Source: Thioflexithrix psekupsensis
GTDB taxonomy: Bacteria > Pseudomonadota > Gammaproteobacteria > Beggiatoales > Beggiatoaceae
DNA length: 64,000 bases
Assembly (NCBI RefSeq): GCF_002149925.1
Contig: NZ_MSLT01000018.1
Span: forward strand, 186,001 to 250,000
Reading direction: 5' to 3'
Shown here: one piece after another, positions 10,685 through 18,962 of the stretch
Numbering within the stretch: the stretch's first letter is position 1
How the letters are laid out: each line of letters begins with the position of its first letter
Notes under the pieces: generated by a model
The model's input: only the letters and a program-made list of their open reading frames with translations
Database searches by the model: none
What the model was told of the DNA's origin: nothing
Program-made: the position numbers and the translations under genes

Positions 10685-11138
10685 ACAGCGTTTAATGGTG
10701 GTGGTGCTTTTGGTGGTGGGCATTGCCAGTGCGGTGGGATTTGCTTTGATGGCGTTTCAGCAGAATATGTTGTTTTTCTTTAATCCCTCTGAGGTGGTGG
10801 CTGGCCATGTTCCGACGGATCGCACGATTCGCGTCGGCGGTTTGGTGACGACAGGTAGTGTGAAGCGGGCTGAGGACAGTTTGCTGGTGGAGTTTACGGT
10901 GACGGATACGCAGCATGTTGTTCCTGTGCAGTATGAGGGGATTTTGCCTGATTTGTTCCGCGAGGGGCAGGGGATTATTGCCATTGGGCGTTTACAGCCA
11001 GATGGTACGTTTAGCGCGCAGGAAGTGTTGGCCAAGCATGATGAGACGTATATGCCGCCTGAGGTGGCTGATTCGTTAAAAGCCGCGCAGGCCGCTCAAG
11101 CGCAGGTTAAAATGCCTGAGAGTCATCAGGCGAATTGA
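10653..11138 (+). CDS. ccmE: Cytochrome c maturation heme chaperone CcmE
   Basis: Periplasmic heme chaperone anchored by one N-terminal helix (about residues 13-35). The covalent heme-binding histidine is His129 in LAKHDETYMPPE, with Tyr133 as the axial ligand. The OB-fold strand VGGLVTTGSVKR is also typical. It overlaps ccmD by 32 bp. At 161 residues it is of normal length. Confidence 0.96.
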   Translation: MSFITLTRKHKQRLMVVVLLVVGIASAVGFALMAFQQNMLFFFNPSEVVAGHVPTDRTIRVGGLVTTGSVKRAEDSLLVEFTVTDTQHVVPVQYEGILPDLFREGQGIIAIGRLQPDGTFSAQEVLAKHDETYMPPEVADSLKAAQAAQAQVKMPESHQAN

Positions 11139-11241
11139 TGATGATGGTTTGACGATGTTTTTTTCGACGGGCGTTGTTGGCGCGGAGAATGGACATCGTC
11201 GTTTTTTTTTGGATATTATTTTTTTTACAGGTATGGCAGTG

Positions 11242-13224
11242 ATGATTCCTGAAATTGGTCATTTTGCGTTGGTGTTGGCGTTGGCGTTGGCGGTGGTACA
11301 GACGGTTTTTCCGTTATTGGGTACGGTCAAGGGCGTTGCCAATTGGACGGCGGTGGCGCGGCCGGCGGTTTATGGTCAGGTGTTTTTTTTGACCTTAGCT
11401 TATGTTTGTTTAACGACTAGTTTTATTCATTCTGATTTTTCAGTGGCTTATGTCGCCAATCATTCTAATACGCAATTGCCGTTGATTTATCGGATTGTCA
11501 GTGTGTGGGGGGGGCATGAGGGGTCATTGTTGTTGTGGGTGTTGGCGTTGGCGTTGTGGACTTTGGCGGTGGCGCGGTTTAGTGAGGCGTTGCCGCGGGA
11601 TGTGTTGGCGCGGGTGTTGAGTGTGATGGGGTTTGTGAGTGTGGGGTTTTTGTTGTTTTTGATTGTGACTTCTAATCCTTTTGAACGTCTTAATCCTGCG
11701 CCGCTTGAGGGGCGTGATTTGAATCCGTTGTTGCAAGACCCTGGGTTGATTGTGCATCCGCCGATGTTGTATATGGGTTATGTGGGGTTTGCGGTGGTGT
11801 TTGGGTTTGCGATTGCGGCGTTGATTGGGGGGCGGTTAGACAGTGCGTGGGCGCGGTGGTCGCGGCCGTGGACGTTGGTGGCTTGGGTGTTTTTGACTTT
11901 GGGGATCGCGTTGGGCAGTTGGTGGGCGTATTATGAATTGGGTTGGGGGGGATGGTGGTTTTGGGACCCGGTAGAAAATGCGTCGTTTATGCCGTGGTTG
12001 GTGGGGACGGCGTTGTTGCATTCTTTGGCGGTGGCTGAAAAAAGAAATACTTTTAAGGCGTGGACGGTATTGTTAGCGATTTTTGCGTTTTCTTTGAGTT
12101 TGTTGGGGACGTTTTTGGTGCGTTCTGGGGTGTTGACTTCGGTTCATGCGTTTGCCACTGATCCTGCACGGGGTTTATTTATTCTTATTTTCTTGGGTGT
12201 TGTGGTGGGTTTGTCGCTGAGTTTGTATGCGTGGCGTGCGCCGACGATTGTTAATCGTGGGAATTTTTCGCTGTTTTCTAAGGAAAGTTTGTTATTAAGC
12301 AATAATTTATTGTTAGTCGTTATTTGTGCCAGTGTGTTATTAGGGACGCTTTATCCGTTATTTTTAGATGCGTTAAATTTGGGGAAAATTTCGGTAGGGC
12401 CGCCTTATTTTGATACGGTTTTTCTTTTGTTAATGTCGCCGTTATTGGTTTTATTGGGATTAGGCCCTTTGGCGCGTTGGAAACAAGATGATCCTAAAAC
12501 GCTGATTTGGCGATTGCGCTTTATTATTTTGCTCAGTGTGGGTTTGGGTTTACTTGTTCCTTTTCTTTTTATGGGAATGGTGGGTTTAACGGTGTTTCCG
12601 GGGTTAGCGGTGTCGTTTTGGGTTATTTTAACCAGTATTCAAGCGGTACGAGAAAGATTACGTTATAAAACCAATCCATGGCAAGCGTTTATCAGTTTGC
12701 CGGGGGGGTTTTATGGAATGACGATGGCCCATATTGGTGTGGCGGTGTTTGTTATTGGCGTGGTGGTGTCTAATGCGTTTAGTACGGAGAAAGATGTGCG
12801 TTTAGAGCCGCATGTGGAATTGGATTTGGCGGGGTATCATTTTATTTTTGAAGGGGTGGAGAGTTTGCGTGGCCCGAATTATACCGCCGAGCGGGGGCGT
12901 GTTATTGTGCAGCAAGATGGGCGCGATGTAACGGTGTTATTCCCTGAAAAACGCACTTATTTAGTTCAAACGATGCCGATGACGGAAGCGGATATTCATG
13001 TGACGTTATTCCGTGATATTTATATTTCTTTAGGCGAGCCATTAGGCGCGAAAGGCGCGTGGAGTGTGCGTATTTATCATAAGCCGTTTGTGCGTTGGAT
13101 TTGGTTGGGGGCATTATTGATGGCTTTGGGGGGATTATTAGCCGCAGGCGATGCGCGTTATCGTCGGGTAAAAGCACGGCGTGCGGTTGCACTCGATAAT
13201 CAGACGGCAGCCAAGCCAGTTTAA
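11242..13224 (+). CDS. ccmF: Heme lyase subunit CcmF
   Basis: Large polytopic membrane protein that attaches heme to apocytochrome c. From the ATG at 11242 it starts MIPEIGHFALVL, matching the family N-terminus, and is 660 residues. The WWD motif GGWWFWDPVENASFMPW lies near residues 233-250, and conserved His residues occur in the WGGHEGSLLLW and VHPPMLYMGY segments. The frame is open to an ATG at 11149, but the extra 31 residues do not look like CcmF; an ATG at 11233 is also possible. The first half is strikingly rich in G and T (GTG, GCG, TTG codons), while the second half returns to TTA-rich usage. Confidence 0.95.
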   Translation: MIPEIGHFALVLALALAVVQTVFPLLGTVKGVANWTAVARPAVYGQVFFLTLAYVCLTTSFIHSDFSVAYVANHSNTQLPLIYRIVSVWGGHEGSLLLWVLALALWTLAVARFSEALPRDVLARVLSVMGFVSVGFLLFLIVTSNPFERLNPAPLEGRDLNPLLQDPGLIVHPPMLYMGYVGFAVVFGFAIAALIGGRLDSAWARWSRPWTLVAWVFLTLGIALGSWWAYYELGWGGWWFWDPVENASFMPWLVGTALLHSLAVAEKRNTFKAWTVLLAIFAFSLSLLGTFLVRSGVLTSVHAFATDPARGLFILIFLGVVVGLSLSLYAWRAPTIVNRGNFSLFSKESLLLSNNLLLVVICASVLLGTLYPLFLDALNLGKISVGPPYFDTVFLLLMSPLLVLLGLGPLARWKQDDPKTLIWRLRFIILLSVGLGLLVPFLFMGMVGLTVFPGLAVSFWVILTSIQAVRERLRYKTNPWQAFISLPGGFYGMTMAHIGVAVFVIGVVVSNAFSTEKDVRLEPHVELDLAGYHFIFEGVESLRGPNYTAERGRVIVQQDGRDVTVLFPEKRTYLVQTMPMTEADIHVTLFRDIYISLGEPLGAKGAWSVRIYHKPFVRWIWLGALLMALGGLLAAGDARYRRVKARRAVALDNQTAAKPV

Positions 13225-13251
13225 ATGGTTTCATGTCAGGAGAAATAAAAT

Positions 13252-13797
13252 ATGTTTCGTGCTGTTTTGCCTTTGGTTATTTTTGCGATATTAATGGTTT
13301 TTTTATATATTGGTTTAAGTTTAGACCCGCGAGCGAAAGAGTCGGTGTTAATTGGTAAGCCTGCGCCGCGTTTTAATTTGCCGTTATTAGAACGCCCTAA
13401 TGAGCATCTGAATGAACAGGTATTTTTAGGACAAGTGTCGTTGGTGAATGCGTGGGCATCTTGGTGTGTTTCTTGTCGCCATGAGCATCCGTTATTAATG
13501 CAATTGGCTAAACATACGGATATTCCTATTTATGGCTTGAATTATAAAGATGAGGTCGCTGATGCGTTGCAAGTATTGCGGCAACAAGGGAGTCCTTATG
13601 TGGCGAATTTTGTTGATACCAGAGGTCGGGTGGGTATGGATTGGGGCGTGATTGGTACGCCTGAGACGTTTGTGGTGGATCAACAGGGCATTGTGCGTTA
13701 TAAACACACAGGCCCTTTGACCGTTGCCGTATTAGAAACTGAGATTTTGCCGTTAATTGAAAAATTACGCAACACTTCTCCTAATCAATCATTGTGA
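13252..13797 (+). CDS. ccmG: Thiol:disulfide interchange protein CcmG/DsbE
   Basis: Membrane-anchored periplasmic thioredoxin that keeps apocytochrome heme-binding cysteines reduced. One N-terminal helix (about residues 4-22) precedes a thioredoxin fold with the active site WCVSC (Cys72, Cys75). The CcmG-specific insertion and cis-proline loop read WGVIGTPETF. Length 181 is normal. An AGGAG-type ribosome site precedes the ATG. Confidence 0.94.
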   Translation: MFRAVLPLVIFAILMVFLYIGLSLDPRAKESVLIGKPAPRFNLPLLERPNEHLNEQVFLGQVSLVNAWASWCVSCRHEHPLLMQLAKHTDIPIYGLNYKDEVADALQVLRQQGSPYVANFVDTRGRVGMDWGVIGTPETFVVDQQGIVRYKHTGPLTVAVLETEILPLIEKLRNTSPNQSL

Positions 13798-13804
13798 TAT
13801 TTTT

Positions 13805-14272
13805 ATGATGAGAATTTGGTTTATTATTGGATTATTTTTATTGGCTTATCCAGCCATTGCCATTGACAGCAATCCACAGCCTTTTGCGGATGCCATGACG
13901 GAGGCGCGTTATAAAGAATTATTAAAAGAATTGCGCTGTATGGTGTGTCCTAATCAACCCTTGTCTGATTCTGAAGCGGGATTGGCACAAGATTTACGCG
14001 AAGAAGTGCGAGAAATGGTGTTGCAAGGACAGAGTAATGTGGATATTAAAACGTTTTTAGTGGCGCGTTATGGGGATAGTGTATTATACAATCCACCCGT
14101 GATGCCGAAAACGTTTTTATTATGGTTTGGACCTGCGGTGTTATTATTGATTGCGTTTTTTGTCTTGGTTTATTTTATTCGTCGTCAAAATAAGGTGGTT
14201 TCTACGCCTGTTTTAACGCCCGAAGAACAAGAAAAATTAACCCAAGTGTTAAATCAGCGCGACCCGTCTTAA
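13805..14272 (+). CDS. ccmH: Cytochrome c maturation protein CcmH
   Basis: Membrane-anchored oxidoreductase subunit of the heme lyase complex. From the ATG at 13805 (MMRIWF, or the next codon) it has a signal peptide ending near AIA, the redox motif LRCMVCPNQ (Cys45, Cys48), a three-helix bundle and a C-terminal membrane helix at about 101-121. The frame is open upstream into ccmG, but the signal peptide favours this start, 7 bp after the ccmG stop. This is the short CcmH form, with CcmI separate. Confidence 0.92.
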   Translation: MMRIWFIIGLFLLAYPAIAIDSNPQPFADAMTEARYKELLKELRCMVCPNQPLSDSEAGLAQDLREEVREMVLQGQSNVDIKTFLVARYGDSVLYNPPVMPKTFLLWFGPAVLLLIAFFVLVYFIRRQNKVVSTPVLTPEEQEKLTQVLNQRDPS

Positions 14273-14289
14273 TTAAACAAGGAAATGGC

Positions 14290-15615
14290 ATGTTGACGTT
14301 TTGGATTATTGCAGTGGTGTTGACCCTTTTGGCGTTGGCTTTTGTGATTCCGCCGTTGTTATCACGGGAGAAATTGACGGAAACGGTGGAACGCCGCGAA
14401 ATGAATGTGGCTATTTATCAAGAGCGTTTAGATGAGTTGCAATTGGAATTAGACAAGCAAAATATTTCTGCCCAACAATTTGCAACGGCTAAATTGGAAT
14501 TGGATCAGACTTTATTGCAAGAGGTGACGGCGGAGTCGCCTGCGCCTGTGGTTTTGCCGTCGCGGTGGCAGTGGCCGAGTGCGGTGGCGGTGGCGGTGTT
14601 GGTGCCTGCGATAGCGATGGGTTTGTACGTGCGCTATGGCGAATTCGCGCTGTTGTCGCCTGAGGCGGTGAAAACGGCTGCCCCCCATGGTGAGGCAGCG
14701 GGTATGGACAGTGTGTTGGCCAGTGTGCAGCAGTTAGCCGAGCGTTTGCAGCAACAACCTGATGATGTAGACGGTTGGATCATGTTGGCGCGTTCTTACA
14801 GTATGCTGGAAGATGCGCAAGCCGCCGCGGAGGCTTATGCCAAAGCGATTGCGTTGATGACGACGCAAGACCCTGATATTTTAGCCGAGTATGCCGAAGT
14901 TTTAGCGGCAGTACACGGGGGGAAAATGCAGGGACAGCCTGAAATTTTGGTACAAGCTGCATTACATTTAGACCCTGATAATCAACGTGCTTTATTTTTC
15001 GCAGGGATTGCGGCCACGCAGCGGCAAGCCTTTGCTGAAGCGGTGGTGCATTGGGAGCGGTTATTGGGTTTAGTGCCTGACGATCAGGGAGAAATTAAAG
15101 CTGTTTTACAAGAACAAGTGGCTAAAGCGCGGGAATTCGCCGCTTCGGGGGTGACTCCATCGGCTTCCGATTCCAAACCTGAATCCGCATCCGCATCTAT
15201 TCCCGCATCGCAAGCGGCAACGGAAACCACTGAAAATGTGACGGAATCCACGCCCGTATCCGATCCCATTCAAATTCAAGTCCATGTTGCTTTGTCTCCC
15301 GATGCGCAGTCACAAGTGGCTGAAACGGATACGGTATTTATTCTGATTCGTGCGGCTGATGGGCCGCCTATGCCTTTGGCTGTGGTACGGAAAACAGTGG
15401 CTGAATTGCCGTTTACAGTGACATTAAGCGAGTCAATGGCGATGATGCCGAATATGACGTTAGCGAATTTTGCCAATGTTTACGCTATGGCGCGAGTGTC
15501 CCGCTCTGGACAGCCTACGGCGCAACCGGGCGATTGGCAAGGAAAAAGTGATACATTTAACCCCAGAGAACAACGAGATGTGATTCAAATTGTCATGGGG
15601 GAACGAGTGGATTAA
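14290..15615 (+). CDS. ccmI: Cytochrome c maturation protein CcmI (TPR apocytochrome chaperone)
   Basis: Chaperone that holds apocytochrome c for the heme lyase. Two N-terminal membrane helices (about residues 2-22 and 95-115) flank a cytoplasmic coiled-coil segment with YQERLDELQLELDKQ. A TPR region follows at about 150-270 (GWIMLARSYSMLEDAQAAAEAY). After an Ala/Ser/Thr-rich linker comes a C-terminal beta domain with PLAVVRKTVAELPFTVTLSE. It completes the ccmB-I run and lies 2 bp before the next gene. Confidence 0.93.
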   Translation: MLTFWIIAVVLTLLALAFVIPPLLSREKLTETVERREMNVAIYQERLDELQLELDKQNISAQQFATAKLELDQTLLQEVTAESPAPVVLPSRWQWPSAVAVAVLVPAIAMGLYVRYGEFALLSPEAVKTAAPHGEAAGMDSVLASVQQLAERLQQQPDDVDGWIMLARSYSMLEDAQAAAEAYAKAIALMTTQDPDILAEYAEVLAAVHGGKMQGQPEILVQAALHLDPDNQRALFFAGIAATQRQAFAEAVVHWERLLGLVPDDQGEIKAVLQEQVAKAREFAASGVTPSASDSKPESASASIPASQAATETTENVTESTPVSDPIQIQVHVALSPDAQSQVAETDTVFILIRAADGPPMPLAVVRKTVAELPFTVTLSESMAMMPNMTLANFANVYAMARVSRSGQPTAQPGDWQGKSDTFNPREQRDVIQIVMGERVD

Positions 15616-15617
15616 TC

Positions 15618-16748
15618 ATGGTACGGGTCATTTTTTGGCTGGGAATCGGCGTATTAGGGCTTTTTCTGATAGGTGGCGCGGTGTGGTTTTTCAATCATTT
15701 CGCGTACAAAAGCGAGGAGATTGAAGTGGGTTATCGCGGTGAAGCGCGCAGTAATCCACTGTTGGCGGCCGAGCGTTTTTTGCGTCAAGATGCCACAATT
15801 GTTTTACATCGCGCCCATTCAATGGTGCAGCTTATGCCACAATTAACCGCAGGCGATACGGTGATTTTATCCCAGCACAATTACCCGTTAAATCAAAAAG
15901 AAGCTGAACAATTAATGAATTGGCTTTATGAGCAAGGGGGGCATTTAATTGTTAGCGCGGATTATAACGATAATTATGATGAAGCGAATGATTATATTTT
16001 GTCGCAATTAGATTTGCGTTTAGCCCCATCTGAATCTGAAGAGGATGATTCGCTTGAATGGCTTTATTCGCTTGAATTGGGTGAGGATGTTTTTAATGTG
16101 GAGTTTTTTTCTAGCTTATGGTTAGAAGATACCGAGGATGAGCATGGCGCGCCTCAATTGTGGTTACAATACCATTATGGAGAAGGATTTATTACTCTTT
16201 TTAGTGATTCAACCTTTATGGAAAATGATTATATTGGCAATTATGATCATGCGTGGTTTTTGGCGCAATTAGTGGCTTCGCGTCGAAAAACGGATCGTTT
16301 ATTTATGGTGCGTTTGACCGAATCTAATACGCCTTCATTACCGTCTTTATTGTGGCAACAGGCGTGGATGGGGGTGATCAGTGTGGCAATCGTATTGTTC
16401 ATGGCGTTGTGGGCTTATAGTCAGCGTTTTGGCCCGTTATTGCCACCGCCCATGCGGGAACGGCGACGTTTGTTAGAACATATTGAAGCCAATGGACATT
16501 TTTTGTGGCGACACCAGCGGGCAGAAGGTTTACTGACGCGCTTGCGTGAACATGTGACACAGCGCGTATTTTTACATTATCCCCAATGGCATGATTTGGA
16601 CGCAACTCAATTGGCTCAACGGGTTGCCGAGCAGTACAATTTATCCCGTAGTGGGGTGACTCGCGCATTACGTAATGAGCCGCTGCGCGACGAAATGGAT
16701 TTTACTCAACGTATTCAATTGTTGTCTCAGATTAAGAAACACTTATGA
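15618..16748 (+). CDS. DUF4350 domain membrane protein
   Basis: Protein of 376 residues with an N-terminal membrane helix (about 4-26), a domain of DUF4350 type (SNPLLAAERFLRQ, followed by a GDTVILSQ and GGHLIVSADY Rossmann-like segment), a second membrane helix near 250-270 and a basic cytoplasmic C-terminus. Members are regularly found with moxR, DUF58 and transglutaminase genes; the function is unknown. It follows ccmI by 2 bp and overlaps moxR by 4 bp (ATGA). The expected DUF58 gene is not present downstream. Confidence 0.75.
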   Translation: MVRVIFWLGIGVLGLFLIGGAVWFFNHFAYKSEEIEVGYRGEARSNPLLAAERFLRQDATIVLHRAHSMVQLMPQLTAGDTVILSQHNYPLNQKEAEQLMNWLYEQGGHLIVSADYNDNYDEANDYILSQLDLRLAPSESEEDDSLEWLYSLELGEDVFNVEFFSSLWLEDTEDEHGAPQLWLQYHYGEGFITLFSDSTFMENDYIGNYDHAWFLAQLVASRRKTDRLFMVRLTESNTPSLPSLLWQQAWMGVISVAIVLFMALWAYSQRFGPLLPPPMRERRRLLEHIEANGHFLWRHQRAEGLLTRLREHVTQRVFLHYPQWHDLDATQLAQRVAEQYNLSRSGVTRALRNEPLRDEMDFTQRIQLLSQIKKHL

Positions 16749-17730
16749 ATTCATCATTAAATGAAACCACCCTCGCCCAAGCCAGTCAGCTTATTCAACG
16801 CATTCGTGCTGAAATTGCCCGCGCTGTAGTTGGTCAAAATGAGGTGGTGGATCAAACTTTAGTGGCTTTGTTGGCTGCGGGGCATGTTTTGATTGAAGGG
16901 GTGCCGGGTTTAGGTAAGACATTACTGGTACAAGCTCTTGCCAAAACATTTGAAGGACGTTTTACTCGTATTCAATTTACGCCTGATTTGATGCCTAGTG
17001 ATATTACAGGTCATGCGTTATATGACATGAAAACCGAAGAATTTCGGGTGCGACGCGGCCCTGTTTTTACCCATTTATTGTTAGCAGATGAGATCAATCG
17101 CGCTCCGGCCAAAAGTCAAGCGGCGTTATTAGAAGTCATGCAAGAACAGCAAGTGAGTATTGAAGGGCGTGCGTTTCCTGTGCCGCAGCCGTTTATGGTG
17201 CTGGCCACGCAAAATCCAGTGGAACAAGAAGGCACTTATCCCTTGCCCGAAGCGCAATTGGATCGATTTTTGTTAAAAATTCGGATTGATTACCCGACCT
17301 TAGCTGAAGAAGTACAATTGGTAAAACAAGTGACCTCAGCCAAAACAGGGCAGCAATTGGATGTCAGTGCGGTGAATGGTTTGTTGAAACCAGAGCAAAT
17401 GCAGCAATTACAAAAAATTGTTTCTGTTTTGCATGTAGAAGATGTGGTTTACGATTATGCGGTGCGTTTGGTGAGTCATACACGAAAATGGCCGGGGATT
17501 AGTTTAGGCGCGGGCCACGGGGAGGAATTGCCTTGGTTCGGGCGGCACGGGCGATGGCTTTATTATCGGAGCGGGATTTTGTTTTACCAGAAGATGTAAA
17601 ACGTATTGCTTTAGCCACGTTACGCCATCGCATTACTTTATCGCCAGAAATGGAAATCGAAGGACATGATTGTGACACAGTGTTGACGGATTTATTGAAT
17701 AAAATCGAAGCCCCACGTGGGGGAAATTAA
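16745..17730 (+). pseudogene. MoxR-family AAA+ ATPase, frameshifted
   Basis: MoxR ATPases act as chaperones for maturation of membrane or metal enzymes. The first 275 or so residues show Walker A GVPGLGKT, the FTPDLMPSDITG segment, Walker B LLLADEINRAPAKSQAALLEVMQEQQV and sensor 1 ATQNPVEQEGTYPLPEAQLDRF. The frame then fails near 17515: after ISLGAG the frame reads nonsense to a stop at 17599. The true C-terminus (ALVRAARAMALL, FVLPEDVKRIA, LRHRITLS) continues in another frame to 17730. Restoring one base, a third C after GGC, would give the family motif GAGPRGGIALVRAARAMALL and a normal length of about 328 residues. It is either a real pseudogene or a one-base sequencing error. Confidence 0.85.
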
Positions 17731-17766
17731 TTAACCAGATTCATTCCAAAATCTGTAAATTCTATT

Positions 17767-18318
17767 TCAAGCACAATAGTGCAGTTCAAAATACCATTTT
17801 AAAATAAACGCCGCAATGGCTGGCGCATTATTTAAATCTAAAACAGGTAATGTCGTTTCTCTATTCAAAGCAGAATCGCAGGCAATGGCAATAATAGACT
17901 CATCACTAGGGAACATTAAAGGATGACCCAAACTTGGGCGATATAATTCTAATTTAGGAAAAGATTCGTGTTTAAATCCTTCTACTAAAATAAAATCTAA
18001 TTGTTGTTGTTTTAAATGCGGTAATAATTCGTTTAAGCGCGGTTCATCGTCATGCCCCGTTTCCGCCATCAATACCCAGCGTTGGCGAGAAGCCACTAAA
18101 ACTTGATCTGCGCCGCCTTCATGGCGCAAACGATAACTGTCTTTACCGGGCTGATCGATTTCAAATTGATGATGGGCATGTTTAATGACGGCAATGCGCA
18201 AGCCTTGTTGTTTTAATAAAGGCAATAATTTTAACAATAAAGTAGTCTTTCCCGTGCCACTATAAGCAGCAATACCAAATACAGGAATAGTTGTGGATAA
18301 ATGAGGAGATAAATTCAT
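17767..18318 (-). CDS. mobB: Molybdopterin-guanine dinucleotide biosynthesis adaptor MobB
   Basis: GTP-binding partner of MobA in molybdenum cofactor maturation. It has a P-loop AYSGTGKTT (residues 18-26), the conserved IKHAHHQFEIDQPGKDSYR stretch with RHEGGA, and the VEGFKHE motif, all diagnostic of MobB. Its start overlaps the mobA stop by 4 bp, so the pair is translationally coupled. Length 183 is normal. It converges with the moxR remnant. Confidence 0.94.
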   Translation of the reverse strand: MNLSPHLSTTIPVFGIAAYSGTGKTTLLLKLLPLLKQQGLRIAVIKHAHHQFEIDQPGKDSYRLRHEGGADQVLVASRQRWVLMAETGHDDEPRLNELLPHLKQQQLDFILVEGFKHESFPKLELYRPSLGHPLMFPSDESIIAIACDSALNRETTLPVLDLNNAPAIAAFILKWYFELHYCA

Positions 18319-18962
18319 GGTAATGGGTTGCTTATTTTTCTTAAAATAGACGCATGATCTTCTGGTGTATTAATATTTAAAAACACATCTGCGTCAGAAC
18401 AAACCGCAATCGCCATGCGATGCTGTTGATAAAACCGATCAATTTTTCGCGCGCCTGTCTGCAAATAACGCAATAAACTGTCTTTTAATTCTCGTTTTAA
18501 TAGCGCAAAAACAGGCTGTATCCGTTCGCCATGACTGGCCACGCTTAAATCGGCATTTTGTTGGTGCAAATTTTCCCATAAAGAAAAAATTAATTCTGCT
18601 GAAATTAAAGGCGAATCGCAAGGCGTAAATAACACATAATCTGTTTTAGCATAAGTTAAACCCGTCAACATGCCTGCCAATGGCCCCTCAAAACGCTGAT
18701 CAAATTCCCCCCATCCCATCGCATCAGAAATCACAGGACAGCCCGTTAATTCGGCATAGCGTTCTTGATGGCGATTAGCACTGATAAAAACATGGGGAAT
18801 GAGCGCGCATAATAACGCACTGCTATAACAAATCATGGGTTTGTCATTTAATGCCAATAAGCCTTTATCTATACCGCCCATGCGTTGCCCTTGCCCGCCT
18901 GCTAAAATAACGGCACTCAACGTATTTTTATCAAAGGGATAATTTAATGTTAATTCATTCAT
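18315..18962 (-). CDS. mobA: Molybdenum cofactor guanylyltransferase MobA
   Basis: Transfers GMP from GTP to molybdopterin to form MGD. The nucleotide-binding signature LAGGQGQRMGG lies at residues 20-30, followed by GIDKGLL, and the TPCDSPLI and FEGPLAGMLTGL motifs are intact. The start chosen is the ATG at 18962 (MNELTLNYPF); the frame is open 27 codons further but inside the upstream kinase gene. It overlaps that kinase gene by 8 bp and mobB by 4 bp. Whether the kinases and mob genes share a function is unknown. Confidence 0.94.
   Translation of the reverse strand: MNELTLNYPFDKNTLSAVILAGGQGQRMGGIDKGLLALNDKPMICYSSALLCALIPHVFISANRHQERYAELTGCPVISDAMGWGEFDQRFEGPLAGMLTGLTYAKTDYVLFTPCDSPLISAELIFSLWENLHQQNADLSVASHGERIQPVFALLKRELKDSLLRYLQTGARKIDRFYQQHRMAIAVCSDADVFLNINTPEDHASILRKISNPLP

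Noticed and set aside
11149-11241. N-terminal extension of CcmF
   Set aside because: The extra 31 residues have no family similarity, and the ATG at 11242 gives the conserved start.
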